A DNA stretch of 64,000 nucleotides from Porodaedalea pini (GCA_002794775.1 NBAY01000001.1:372001-436000), one strand, 5' to 3'; numbered from the stretch's first letter, positions 34,635 through 46,789 are shown. Notes: generated from the sequence alone by a model not told the origin. Numbers and translations are program-made.

Positions 34635-35362
34635 TGCGACAGAGCACTTTTGAGGATATTTCTCCCCATCTCTCCGCAATATCTTGTTCATCTCATGTGT
34701 ATTTGCTGTGCTTTCGTCTCTTCCGACTTCCTGCTTCTTCCCTTTTTTTTTCTGGTCTGGGATTTTGGCGCACACGTCCTCCGTGAGGCTGTGCTAAATA
34801 TTGTTGATGTATCAGTAGCCGATCTCGACGTGCTTTACTCGCTTTCCGGAATCAAGCAAATACATGGGTGGGCTCTCAAGAGGAACCGTTCCACACGCTA
34901 CCGAGCACAAAGTTCTTCATACTATGTCAGGTAGTTTAATCTAATGATCCACCGCTTTACTGACTTGAGCTCATCCAACGAGACTCGCGGAGCAAAGAAT
35001 AGTAGCATCCCCGTCAGTTCCTGCGCCTTTGGAGACGCGTCTCTCACGGCTTGCAGAAGTGCATACGTACGAGTAAACACCAAAGCAGGATTTTGAGCCC
35101 GGGTTTTCTCCTGTCGAAGTGATATAAACTGAGCTGGGGATGTCCATGAGTCACAAATCATCTAATTTTGGTAAATGTGCAAACAGATACAAAGTAGCGG
35201 TGCGGGCAGTACTAGTGCTTCTACTGACTTTAGACAGCGCTGTAGCCATCTTTGATACTATGATAGATCGCAAAAAGCCCTTATGATGGGGCAGGCGCTG
35301 TTCGTCGTCCCACAACCGCGACTTTCTTTCACACTGTCATGTCCTGTTGAACGTCGAGCTCG
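34635..35362. other. 3' flank of the Sec2-like gene and promoter of the glutaminase-like gene
   Basis: 728 bases. The part to about 34870 is also represented in the duplicated copy at 39800-39955. An ACGCGT is at 35035-35040. No gene is supported. Confidence 0.35.
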
Positions 35363-38300
35363 ATGCTGCTGTTTTTTCTCGTTTGTCTTCTCCGCGCTGC
35401 GGGCGCCGTAGCGCAGGCTAATTCGGGACCGACGAACTGGACAGCGTCTCCTTTCAATCCACCATCTCTTCCCCTCGCAGTCAAATCGCCATACGTGAAT
35501 GCATGGGCGCCACTAGGGGGTGGCTCGGCAGCTATCAATGGAGCCTGGCCAAGGACTTGGGACGCGGCCTTAGAGGTGAGCGGGGCGTGCGTCTCTCCGG
35601 TGCTCCTGTTTGTCTTACGGCGCGCATAGGTTCTGCAATGGTACGCATCAATCCGTGTCGATGGAACGGCGTACATGTTGCTGGGTTTTGCCGCTGTACC
35701 GGCCATAGCTTCTGCATCCCAAAAATCATTCATTTTTACTCCAACGCGAACATCCTATATACTAGAAGCTGGTGCAGTGAATGTGAACATGACATTTCTG
35801 AGTCCCATTGAGGTGTGTACAGGCCGATTACAGTCCAGCGTATCAAGGCCACTGATACAGGGATCCTGATTTTATGAATTAAATTTTGAATAGGCAACCG
35901 ATATCGTACGGCTATCGACGCCTTTTACCTACATGTACATCACCGCCGAATCCAACGACGGGAGCTCTCACGACGTCCAAGTCTACTCTGATCTTTCAGG
36001 AGGTAAGTTGTGTAATCTAGAGATCATTGATGTTCTAACCTCGTGCTCGCAGAGTGGATAAGTGGAAGCAATTTATTGGATTCTAACTGGACGATAAACG
36101 AGTCGAGCAATTTTATCTACTTGCAAATGGGTCTGACATCACCAAGCCCATACCAAGAGATCGCCAGCCGGCCGCAGGACGCTACACTGTATCACTGTAT
36201 GACGAAGGTGAGATTGCAGTATTCAGCGACGACGGAGCGAACGGATGGTGACCTTGATTCTGCTTCCAGACGGACCAAGTCTCCTGGCAAATTGGCCCAT
36301 CCGACGATATACGGAGCTATTTTGCAAACGGTACTGGTCTGAATAAAACAAGTGAAGCCGGCCACCATGCGATTTCTACGTGAGTTCGACTTCTCGTTAT
36401 TTTTATCATCTAATTTACGACAAATCCCTTTTTTTAGTCCTTTTGACACATTGGGCATCGCATATGACCTCGGAAGTGTCTCCTCAACTAGCGAGCCAGT
36501 AGTCTACGCTCTAGGCGTCGTGCGCGATCCAGTCGTCCAGTATACCAACATCAAGGTGCAGACGGAGGAGCGAAGTGCATACTACTGGTCGAATTTTTCC
36601 AACATCCAGGACGTCGTTAGTCTGTTTTCTTTATCACATATAACTTTTGCTATGTTCATTGAAACTCCTGTAGGTCGGGGACGTTCTTGATCACTTTGCC
36701 GATGCTTTAACCGCATCAATATCGCTGGACAACCAAATTCTCGGCGACGCAGGGAAAATCTCGAGCGACTACGCAGATATTCTGTCTCTGTCTACCCGAC
36801 AGGCCATGGGAGCACTGGAGTACACACTACTCAAAGTCAATGGCGAATTCAACATGTCGGATGTCAAGGCATTCTTGAAAGATATGGGTAGCATCGGGTC
36901 GGGCGGGTAGGTCCGACTTGTCTAGCTGTTCTGCAGCAGACTCCCTTCCTGTTTCTTTTTACTGACGGTTCGGATGATGCATTCAGAGTCAATGCTGTAG
37001 ATGTGTTATATGCTGCGATGCCAGTATACCTATATCTCAACCCCGCTATACTTGGATACCTATTGAGCCCGCTCATGGAGTACCAAGAGAGCACACAGTA
37101 CCAGAATCAGTATGCTGCACAGGACCTTGGTAAACTTCCGCAGCTTCGTCTGACATTGAAATGTACTTACACTTCGCTTTTTCCTCTAGGTACCGCATTC
37201 CCGAACGCCACAGGGAATTATCAGGAACATGACCAAGAGATCGAACGTATGTCTTCATAAATTGAACAACCGGTAAAAGATGACTCTGATGAGCTCTGCA
37301 CATAGAATCTGCGAACATGCTAATTACGAGCTTGGCGCACGCTCAAGCTTCTGGAGATGGGAACCTCCTTGCGCAGCACGTGAGAGATAGTCCGATCACC
37401 CCTTTTTTTTCATACTAATGTCGTCTTTCATGCTCGATCCAGTACGATCTTCTAAGTGGATGGGCGAGTTATCTCGTGAACAATACTATGGCACCTGGCG
37501 ATCAGTGAGCTAGATAACTAAAATATCCGAATCCGATTCTCAGACTTGAGCGGCAGGACCACATCAATCTCGGATGCAATCTCATCGACGAACCAGACGA
37601 ACCTTGCTTTGAAGGGTATCATTGGCATAGGGGCAATGGCGAAGATAAGTGAGTACACAGGACATTCGGATGATCAAAGCCATTTTGACGTAAGTGCTTT
37701 ATCTTCACTGGTGTTTTCCCGTAAATTCTGCTTATACTGCACACGTAGGGCATTGCAAAGCAATATTCAGAGCAATGGACAAGCCTCGCATCCGCTTCAG
37801 ATGGGCTGAGCCTGGATTTCGGCTCGGGCTCTTCTGGAATCATCTATAACCTTTATGCAGACAAGCTTCTGCAGCTCAATCTTTTCAACGGATCTGTAAG
37901 TCTCATTGTGCCTGTTATGTTGCGATCTTATTGACTCCCTGTAAGGTATATGACCTGCAAACTACGTTTTATCAAGATGCAATGCGTACGTATCTCTTAC
38001 CAATCGTATCTTCTACTAATCCTCAATGTGGATTAGTTCCGGGGAAATTTGGAATCTCGCTGGACGAATCTAACTCTACATCACTTTCTCGTTCTGGTGA
38101 GTCACCAACGCTCCATTTACCTAGCTCAAGCTGACTCTTTTGCAGACTGGATGATGTTCGCTGCTGCTAGCATCGCCAATGATACGCCTGTGCGGAACCT
38201 TATGATCTCTCAAGTCCATGCATATGCATCGCCCAACCGGGAGAATCTACCATTTGCGGTGCTGTATAATCCAACCACAGGAGCGCAAGCTGGAGGAGAG

Positions 38301-39145
38301 AATAGGTTTGATCTTGATCATTGCTGTTGATGTACTATCCTAGTCATAGATGTAACTTTAGTCCAGCTCAAGGAGCCATGTTTGCGCCTCTAGCGCTCAA
38401 GTGTGTTTGTCTTTAAATTTCCATCTATGCTGGGACTGATGATCTGTTTAGTGTCGCGATTCAATCTGTCACCTTCACAGGAGCTTCGAGTAGCACCTCC
38501 ACGGGAGCTCCGAGTGCCACTTCGGGACACAAAGCAAATGTAGGACTCATCGCCGGAGCGACAGTTGGAGGTGTCGCGTTCATAGTGATCGTCGTTGGCA
38601 CACTAATATTCTTCTGTGTTCGCCACAAGCAGTACTCGGCTGTCAACAGCTCGGACCACATCATACCAGCGACATTCCCCGCTGATTCCATGTCCGAGTC
38701 TCGTAGCTCGATAGTCCATCCAGGTATGCACGATCTACATAATTTGTCATACACACAACAGGCTGGTGACAGTTCTATCCTCACAGGCGAGAACACCGCG
38801 CCGTATTCCGCAATCAGACCTTTTGCCATGCGGAACCTGAGGCAGAGCAAAATGTTAGACGCGGGCGTTGCATATGACCCTTCGTCGACAGTGTCGTCGC
38901 GCAGCGAGTTGTCAGGGATTAGAAGCTCTTCTGGGGCAGGGGGTACACATGATACGCAGGCCAAGATATCAGCTCCCACGCCCCATCTAGTAGATGGCTT
39001 GCATCAAGGGGAACTGCGATCAGAGGTGGATAACCTGCGAAGAGAGATCGAGCAGATGAGAGAAGAGCGATCTGGCCTCGGCGAGGCTCCCCCCTCGTAC
39101 GACGAGGAGCTCTCGAGAGCGTTGAGGAATCCGACTTCGAGGTGA
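35363..39145 (+). CDS. GtaA-type glutaminase-like protein with C-terminal membrane anchor and cytosolic tail
   Basis: The family (DUF4964-DUF5127-DUF4965-DUF1793) includes Aspergillus extracellular glutaminase GtaA. The start ATG at 35363 opens a signal peptide (MLLFFLVCLLRAAGAVAQA), followed by many exons: 35363-35575, 35630-35812, 35894-36002, 36053-36207, 36270-36379, 36438-36615, 36674 onwards. Conserved blocks are AVKSPYVNAWAPLGG, AWPRTWDAALEVLQWYASIR, YDLGSVSSTSEPVVYALGVV, QAMGALEYTLL, TNQTNLALKGIIGIGAMAKI, KQYSEQWTSLA, YNLYADKLLQLNLF and DWMMFAAASIAND. Unlike the secreted enzyme, it ends with a membrane span (GLIAGATVGGVAFIVIVVGT), basic RHKQY, and a tail of about 170 residues with the PY motif APPSYDEEL. 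Stop TGA at 39143-39145. The enzymatic activity is inferred from family only. Confidence 0.88.
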
Positions 39146-39404
39146 CAACTGGCTGCATGCAATGGGCTTAGAATCTGAACTATCTAGATGAGTTGTGTAG
39201 CTTTTGTATCGTAAAGCGCATGTTTTCATTTTTCATTTTCTCTTTTGCACATTAGACTGTATCCCATAATCTATTATTCAATAGTTGGTCGATTCTCATG
39301 ATTGATGCCTTTCTTCAAATGAGACGAGAGAACACGAGAGCCGGTCTTGGATGCATCGAAGTTATTGAGGCGATGCTCCCGCGCCGTCGTTCACAACTTC
39401 TTTC
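39146..39404. other. Intergenic between the glutaminase-like gene and the pseudogene fragment
   Basis: About 260 bases; nothing recognised. Confidence 0.3.
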
Positions 39405-39955
39405 TGGAATCCTGCGCGGATTCTAATACCCTAGTATATTGTCCTAATCCGCGAGCGTCTCGCTCTCGCCGGAGGAAGTAGAATGGGAGCGTGAGCTCGA
39501 GGTGTCTTTCTTCAACTTGAAAGTCAGGAGCAAGGGTTGACCGCTTCTCACGATCGCGTCTCAACTCACGCACGCGAGGCTTCCGACAAGAAATCGAGCT
39601 TGTCAGATTGCTGCTAGGAACTGTCCCCCTTCGCTTGTATCGATTCCCCTCCCATACTCAGACTCAAGTTTGAATGCTTCAGAGGACGGGCCGGTCACGA
39701 GCTACGAGCAATCTGCGAATGGAGAGAATGAGAAGGCGAAGGAAGTGCCGTCGATACCTGCGATGTCGCCAACGCTTGCAGGCATGTCCTTTGAGTATTC
39801 CTCCCCATTTCTTTATTTGTTGTTCTTTAGTCTCTTCTCACTTTTTTTCTGGTCTAGGATTTTGACGCTCATGTCCTCTGTGCTGCGCTAAATATTGTTG
39901 ATGATCTCGACGTGCTTTACTCGCTTTCTAAACCCAAGTAAATACGTGAATCAAG
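39405..39955 (+). pseudogene. Decayed duplicate of the 3' end of the Sec2-like gene
   Basis: The segment aligns by eye with about 34220-34870, in the same order and on the same strand. Matching blocks: CGAGGCTTCCGACA (34399 and 39575 areas), CTCAGACTCAAGTT (34475 and 39657), ATGCTTCAGAG, TTGTTGATG with GATCTCGACGTGCTTTACTC (near 34830 and 39906). The retained reading frame gives SEDGPVTSYEQSANGENEKA and PAMSPTLAGMSFE, against SEKGPDTSYEQSVAGRNDKA and PAMSPTLAGMPFE in the parent, then runs on past the parental stop. No Sec2 domain is present, so it cannot supply exchange activity. It lies about 4.9 kb downstream of the parent, with the glutaminase-like gene between. Confidence 0.85.
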
Positions 39956-40131
39956 CACGAGAGTTTGAAGAATTCATTGGCCGTGATGAAGCCTATGAAA
40001 ATCGGTAATTACATGACTGTATGCTCAAGTGAAACTATTCCATATACTAGTAGTACCGAGAACAAAGAATCTCTTGTACTATATTATGTAATTATACCCA
40101 ATAGATGCACCCGGCACGTTCTTGAGCCTGA

Positions 40132-42173
40132 TTACTTCCATCGAGATTTGCAGAGCTTCGAAGGAGGTCTAGGAATGTGAGTGGGTATTCCCTGTGGGTA
40201 TCTCTTCGGCATCACACCCTGTACAAGAGACTTCAACAGACTGGGTTTCTTCGGTTGCCATCTCATGGGATCCGTCATTTTTCTCTTGCCGTACCACAGG
40301 CCTGACTGTTTCTGACCCCATCCTGCACTAGTACTGTGGGCTGAGTAGCTCTGTCCAAAGTGGTTCTGCTGCTGCTGCTGCTGCTGCCAGTTGCTAGCAT
40401 ATCCAGACGCCGATAGTCTTTGCTGAGGGGCCTGGAGGAACTGCTGTTGTGGGATGCTCTGGGACTGCCAAAGAGGCCATTGGTTAGACTGAGGCCGAGC
40501 AGCAGCAAGAGGCTGAGGCTGAGGCTGGGGCTGAGGCTGGTATTGAGTGTACTGACGCTTAGACTGGTGCTGATATTGAGGCTGAGGCGCTTGTCTATGG
40601 TGCTCGTTGTGAGGATGGAACGAGGCCCTCCTTATAAACTGCATACATATGATAGTCAGAGTTTGAATCTGACTTTCTGAGAAGCAGTCTCGACCCTTTC
40701 TGATCAGAAATGCTTCACGTACCTTGTCCCTCAGGGCCTTCGCTGCGGAGCATCTGCTTTCATGGTCCTTTTGTAAGAGTCTCTCAATAAATTGTCGTGC
40801 TGTAGGCACTTCAGAACGTATCAAGTCCAGTAGATTTAGAATTTTCTACTCACTGTCATGATATTTATTATCCCAAGCTTCAATCTTCTCAGGCCACAGA
40901 ATCGGATTCCTTAAAGCGCATTTCCACAAATCCCGTACCTTGCTTTCAGCTCTCTCTTCGACCATTTGGCGCCAGTCATGCCCTCCTATTATGAGTATGA
41001 TTTACTAAGTTTCATCCGTATACAACAAGACAAAAATCCCACTGCTTGCCTTGCTGAAACCCATTCATATACATTGCTTCCTCTTGCTGTCTAATTGCAA
41101 CATAAGCAAAGGGATCTCCACGGAAAGGATGATTTCCCCTAAAGCACAGTTCAAAGACTATGATCCTGGAGAAACGAAAGAAAATATTGAACCAGTCGAG
41201 ATACAAATTTATTCTCAGGAAGTGAATAAGCCTTACCCAAGGGACCATATATCTGAGACATGACCCAGGATCTTCTCAAACACTTCAGGACCACAGTAGT
41301 CATATGTGGTTCTTACCTCCCTGATGTACATAAACTTTTTGCCGGTAGGGAGCTGTATCGTTCTTTAGAAATTTGTTGCAAGGTCAGAAACCCCTGGGCG
41401 GTGTGTGCGTGCATGTGAAAGAACTCACGCTCCAAGATCAGCAATCTTGATTTTTCTGAAGTCATGAGTTACTAGAATGTTTTCTGGTCTGAAATGAAAA
41501 CAATATTCAGGTTAGCATTCTGTGCTTTATTATGAAAGTGAAGTATGTAAGAAGACTGGTGGATACTTCAAATCCTGATGTACAAAACCCTTCTTGTGCA
41601 TATATTCCAGACCTTTCAAGATTTTTCTTATAGTGTAACTTTAGTACTCCTTGCTTTTATAGAATGCAGAATGAGGTTTGACCCACGAGGCAATCAGAGC
41701 AGTGGTATGTTCTGGTATCATCATTCCAAACTGAGATGCACTTAACATTCTATGCCATAGGTCACCTTCAACATATTCAAATTCATAAAAGGAGTGCGTC
41801 TCAGAGTCATAGTGTCCATAGAATTGCATCTACAACAGGTTTAGATGAAATGTCAGGAAGATCCAGAATGTAATGCAAGGTATGTAGGAAGTAAAGTAAA
41901 CATACAACATGTTCATGAATATTTGGAGGCTGTGATAATTCTTTCAATGCCTTAAGCTCTGTCCGGCTAACGCCATCTCCATCCAAAGACCTAGGAACAA
42001 TCTTTACTGCAATTGTCTTCCTTTCAGAAATTGATTCGTCAATTCTGTCAACCCTCTGGAAAAGAGGTAAGCAACAGAGAATGAACTAGCTTTATCTAAA
42101 TGCATACCCAGACTTCTCCATAAGACCCTGCACCAAGGAATTTTTTACGAGTCCAGTCATATGAATAAGACAT
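40132..42173 (-). CDS. Protein kinase with Gln/Pro-rich C-terminal tail, A+T-rich
   Basis: Exons read from the ATG at 42173 give MSYSYDWTRKKFLGAGSYGE (glycine loop GAGSYGEVW), RKTIAVKIVPRSL (catalytic Lys), RTELKALKEL (helix C Glu), EFEYVEGDLWHRML, the catalytic loop FVHQDLKPENILV (HQD in place of HRD), KIADLGA (DLG in place of DFG), YDYCGPEVFEK and HVSDIWSLG. All residues needed for catalysis are present. The domain ends around RQFIERLLQKDHES. A tail of about 170 residues is rich in Gln and Pro, with a pure Gln run encoded by (CTG)7 at 40366-40386. One intron (donor at 41049-41048) requires GC-AG. The base composition is clearly more A+T-rich than the neighbouring genes. I cannot place it in a kinase subfamily; substrate unknown. 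Confidence 0.82.
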
Positions 42174-42699
42174 GTAGTACTTGAAGAGTCTTCAGTGAGA
42201 CAATAGAGATAAGCAGCTCAAGTGGGTAGTTAAACAAGTCTCTGTCCGACTGTTTTATACATGCGATATTTTGCATCATCGTTCGGGTGAACAGTAGTAC
42301 TACATAGTGCGACTGTACCGGCAAATGCCCCAAGCAATATTGCACCTGTGCTTCCAATTTTGGTGGTTTGTTTACTTGATTTGATTTGAACCAACATAAA
42401 CAAAACTGCATACATAAAATCGAGAAGAAATTATATCAGTTCAGGCGAACGAGTAGAGTATTCGTGCTGTTAGTGTCTTTCTTTCGACCTTTTGTCTTTC
42501 CGTGGTGAGGTCGATGTTTCCTTTTTGAGACGGCATCACGTAAATCCGCTCAAGAATTGGGACCCACAATATTAATGCACTCTGCTCAGATCCCCTTTGA
42601 CCTCTTGACCAACTGCGCACACGTCGCAACCCTGTCCACTCGTTTCTGAGCGGAGGACAGGGCAGCTCGGAGGGTATCTTCGCGCAACATTCGTCTGCT
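42174..42699. promoter_or_regulatory. Divergent intergenic region
   Basis: 526 bases between the kinase and the Ser/Arg-rich gene; its first 260 bases share the kinase gene's A+T-rich composition. No supported gene. Confidence 0.3.
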
Positions 42700-43500
42700 A
42701 TGCCTTCTTCTGACCCACATGCGCTCGCAATCGCAGCCCTGGCCGCACTTGGAACGAACCTCGTTGCGATCAGAGGGCGGGTGGCGAGAGCAAATGTAGA
42801 TGTCAATATGGATTCCGAAATTGATACGCGAAAGCCTAGGGGACACTCTAGGAATAGTGCAAGGAGGCGAAGTTCGGCATCATCGAGGTCAACGACGCAC
42901 ACGACGCGGACCATATCCTCGCGCTCGAGTTCCAAGTCGTCTACAAAATCAGCTCGATCCAAGGCGAAATCGACAACTTCGAGGACGTCGAAATCGAAGG
43001 CTAGCTCATTAGGGAAGGCGGCGGGGCCCAAGCGTGTTGTGGTGACAGTTGCGCAGCATCCGAAGGCGGAGAAGTACGTCCCTCCGCCGCGCGGCACGTT
43101 TCGCTCCTCGTACACGCGCTTCCTCCGCGCAGAAGTTCTCGGTGAGATAATTTCGGAGCTTGAAAGTGCGGCAAGGCTGGAGTCGACACCGCTGCTTGTT
43201 GAGGGAGCGCGTTCGGCGGAGCCGCGGGACTCCTCCTCAACAGCACAACCACTGCCTTTAATGAAACGACCACCTACCACAACTCTCACTGCACCGACTC
43301 CTAGGATTGATCTTGAGGATCTTCCAACGCTCGCCCTCTCGGAGTTCGACTTCTTTTCTGCGTCGCGCTCGTGGGCTGCTACCAGCCGAGAAACGAGCGA
43401 AGTTTGGAGCCGGAGCCCTGCCGCGCCGGCACCGCCGAACGTACGTCGATGGTTGAAGAACGCGAGAACAAGACCGGAAGGGACTGTTGAAGAGGTCTAG
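42700..43500 (+). CDS. Unrecognised Ser/Arg-rich basic protein
   Basis: A single uninterrupted frame of 266 codons from ATG 42700 to TAG 43498-43500. The N-terminus (MPSSDPHALAIAALAALGTN) is mildly hydrophobic. Residues 45-105 are strongly Ser/Arg/Lys/Thr-rich (RRRSSASSRSTTHTTRTISS), consistent with a disordered, perhaps nuclear, segment. A more conserved-looking part follows (QHPKAEKYVPPPRGTFRSSY, TRFLRAEVLGEIISELES), then an acidic patch LEDLPTLALSEFDFF and a C-terminal VRRWLKNARTRPEG. I recognise no domain. The uninterrupted length and codon use like neighbouring genes support it as coding. Confidence 0.6.
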   Translation: MPSSDPHALAIAALAALGTNLVAIRGRVARANVDVNMDSEIDTRKPRGHSRNSARRRSSASSRSTTHTTRTISSRSSSKSSTKSARSKAKSTTSRTSKSKASSLGKAAGPKRVVVTVAQHPKAEKYVPPPRGTFRSSYTRFLRAEVLGEIISELESAARLESTPLLVEGARSAEPRDSSSTAQPLPLMKRPPTTTLTAPTPRIDLEDLPTLALSEFDFFSASRSWAATSRETSEVWSRSPAAPAPPNVRRWLKNARTRPEGTVEEV

Positions 43501-44030
43501 GAAAAGGAGTCTCGGAATTCTGGAGAAGGGATGGAAAAATAAGTCAAACGAAATGAAAGGACTAAATGTGCGTCTCATTTGTCTCGACTCCATCAAGGAC
43601 ATGCTGAACAAATTCATGTTTCTCACTTACTGAAGCACTTTCTGATCTGATGTCTATCTTGATTCGTCCTTTATGATACCTGGTTGTCTGTTTCTTGCAT
43701 GCATCTTTTCTTTCCGTCTCCGATTCGCCATCATGTACACGTCCGGCATTTTGATTTGATTTGATTTCTCTTTGCTAACTAGGTCCATTGTGCTTACTAT
43801 GTATACCAGCATCTGTTACTTTCTGTCTCTGTACCCATCTCGCTGTAGACATTAATATTGTACCTGTAATATATGCACTGTATTGCTTACTGGCCTATTG
43901 CATAAAGCCGAATCGACTGCATCACGTAAAGAACCTTTACGTCGCTGCAAGCGACGGCTGTCCGGCCTCACTTGTCACCCCCTCTTATGTGCTCCTCCTT
44001 GTTTAAACCTCCTTCCACCTACTTGCGAGA
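43501..44030. other. Intergenic between the Ser/Arg-rich gene and the NIPA gene
   Basis: 530 bases, T-rich in the middle; no gene, repeat or RNA recognised. Confidence 0.3.
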
Positions 44031-45738
44031 ATGCACTTGCCAATTGGCCTCATAGCTAGAGATGGAGATGAATCCCCGGCGGCGGCAGACACCGACGTAG
44101 ACATCGTTCCTGGAGCACCGAGCGGGAGCCCCGCCGTCGCATTCATCATTGGCGTCTCCATCGTTCTCCTCGCGTCCATCCTCAATGCTGGAGGACTTAA
44201 TTTGACAAAACTAGACCATGTGAGTGTTCTATTTCATTCTTATAACCACAGAATAATGTTGAGCAGGTGTGAAACAAGGTGCGCACGAGCGCCATGCCAA
44301 AAGCATCGCGTCGCAAAGACTGGCTGAGACCGTTATGGATCTTAGGAATGTTACTGTATATGTACGTTTTCTTGGAGGATTCACACTGGTTATAATATCT
44401 AATAGAATCTCATAGATTGTCTCAACTAATAGGCAGTACTCTTGCGCTTCGATATCTGCGTGCAGAGTACGTAGCACCGCTCGGTGCAACGTCACTCATC
44501 TTCAACTTCCTTTTCGCATCCCTGCTAGTGGGGACACCAGTTACCAATACAGACATCTATGTGCGTCCCAGTCACTCTCTCGACTAATGCTTTTGCCAGA
44601 TTCATTGATTTCGTTCATTGTCATGCGATTATAGGGCACGATTATCGTGATTCTTGGCGTGGTCGGTATTGTCGCCTTCGGCTCGATAAACTCAGGACTC
44701 GAGACAGGCATGGACCTTGCGCTCCTCAAGACGCTCTGGGGCCGCGCACACTGGCTTATGCTTCTAATTCTCATGGCAACTGTGCTTTCCCTTGTATACC
44801 TTTTCGCTGCTCAGTTGGACCGCGTGCTCGCTGCGCGAGCAGATATCAGCGCCGTCCCCTTTGCAGCACAGTCACAGCAGCGCGGACAAGGAAACAGCGT
44901 CCTAACCCAACGGTCTTGGTGGAAGCGCATCGCGGTGCGGTGGCGAGACTCGATGGGCTGGGTTGCAGAGCGGCTGGAGACGTGGACCGCAGCAAAGGAC
45001 GATAAGACGCTTGCATGGACGCTCGGAATCGCATGGGCATGCTGCGGTGGCGGACTTGCGGGTGGATGCCTTGTATTCGCACGCACATCCGTTCAGCTCA
45101 TCTCATACGCTTCCACACAGCCTCACCCAGTTTCGCAATTCGCGCATATCGCGGCTGTGGCGACCTTCGTGCTGCTTGCAGTGACGGCGGTATTACAGAT
45201 CATATGCCTGAACCGTGGTCTGCGTGCATACGACAGTACGCTTGTCGTCCCTGTCTTCTACGGGGTGTATACCGGTACCGGTGCTCTTGATGCGCTCGTG
45301 TTTAATAACGAGGTCGACCAGTACCGCACCTGGACACTCTTCCTCATCTTCTTTTCTATCCTGGTCTTGGTATCGGGCGTTGTTCTGCTCACGCACAAGA
45401 AGCCTGAGCCTAGCTCGGGCGCGCGGAGCGCCGGTCAGGTGGCACTTGCGGCGATCCCCGCTGCGCGCAAGGTGAAGGGCGGCACCGATCGTGACCGTGA
45501 GGCCGGGGCGCTGCACGAAGGCGAGGCGCTTGACGGTGATTTGGATGCCGACCCAGTGGTATGGGAGCTTGGAGCGGCGAGTGATGACGAAGAGGACGAT
45601 GTGACGGTGCACGGGGACGCGCGCGGTTTGAAGGATGGGAGGTCGACAAAGACTGGTTTGGTTGGGAGTACGGCTGGAGAGGAAGGGCGAGGACTTATAC
45701 AACGAGGGGAAGGCGAGCATGATGCAGACGAGTGGTGA
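44031..45738 (+). CDS. NIPA-like magnesium transporter
   Basis: Multi-pass DMT-superfamily carrier of the NIPA type (Mg2+ uptake in characterised animal members). Four exons: 44031-44219, 44279-44361, 44416-44560, 44635-45738. Membrane segments seen: AVAFIIGVSIVLLASILNA, PLWILGMLLYILSQLIGSTL, APLGATSLIFNFLFASLLVG, GTIIVILGVVGIVAFGSI, WLMLLILMATVLSLVYLF, then after a loop of about 80 residues LGIAWACCGGGLAGGCLVF, FVLLAVTAVLQIICLNRGL and LFLIFFSILVLVSGVVLLT. Family blocks include RAEYVAPLGATSL and VVPVFYGVYTGTGALDALVF. The acidic, charged C-terminal tail of about 110 residues (ASDDEEDDVTVHG) is cytosolic. The short N-terminus before the first span was accepted because no better start exists upstream. 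Confidence 0.9.
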
Positions 45739-46789
45739 GTTGATGTGCGAACCGGACACTGCTATGACCATGAAGACTAGGATGCGAATAAGTTAATGGA
45801 TAATGATGTATATACAGCTATATCTCTTTTTCCCCTGTCTCTCTCCAGATTCCTTGTTCATTAATGCATTCACGACCACATACATACACATACAATACAT
45901 CTATATATCATTACTGCATATCTGCGATAATTGACGAATGTTTGCTACCTTCATTCATTCAGTGCGCTCAGATGATCGTTTCCACTACAAGAAATATTAA
46001 AATACACCGATATGCTACTAATAGGATCATGTAATCTCCTGTCCCTCCACCTACCTTCTGGTTCTGAATGTCTCTTATAAACCCTTCTCTAACGTCTTCA
46101 AAAATTGCTGTGAAATTTATGGATTTATCTGAAAGGATCGGTTGCTATATTTTTCTTTTTTCTTCGCTAGGCTTTATTTGTAACTTCACGTCCGGAAGTG
46201 CTTGGTATTCATCTCCCTTTGAAGGGGTAGAATCTGCAGACAGGTATCAGATCTAATCGACTGAAGCTTTAAAAATTAAAGACCTTGCAAGTAGTAAAAT
46301 AGCAACGCGTCTATGGCGTGGACTTGCGCGGTTCGAATCGGAGATCGAATGCGCGTCAAGTATTGGCGAAGCTTTGAATTCAACATCTATCCCTACCTCG
46401 TCTCACAGCTCTTGAGCTGTCTTCCTCATCGTCTAAGACTTGCATAGTTTCTACTCTCTCCAGGAATATTGTTCGCGTGATCGTGGCAGCGGAGAAAGCA
46501 ATCAGTCGTTCTGTTCTGCGAAGAGAGTGGCACAGTGTGAGTGTGGCAGTTCGTTCTCATTTAGATTCTGCTGATGGCTCATTATCTGGTACTAGCGAAC
46601 GCATTTCCACCTTTTCAAAGTCTGACAATAGCGGGGACTGTTTCTTTTTTCCTTTTGTTCAATTGCGAGTCAAGCACGTGCGAAGCCAAAAGACGCTCCA
46701 AGACGGCCAAGCTCGGTGGACGGGCTGTTCGAATGTACATTCTGGCAGAGCCTCCGTCTCTACAAGTGCAGCATAAAGGTTTCTGTCGG
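45739..46789. other. Intergenic, about 1.05 kb
   Basis: Contains TATA-rich simple sequence around 45880-45915 and an ACGCGT at 46305-46310. Open frames upstream of the next ATG (from 46574) are in frame with it but lack gene-like composition. No RNA gene seen. Confidence 0.3.

Noticed and set aside
46300..46365. GGTTCGAATC reminiscent of a tRNA T-loop
   Set aside because: No acceptor or anticodon stem can be built around it.
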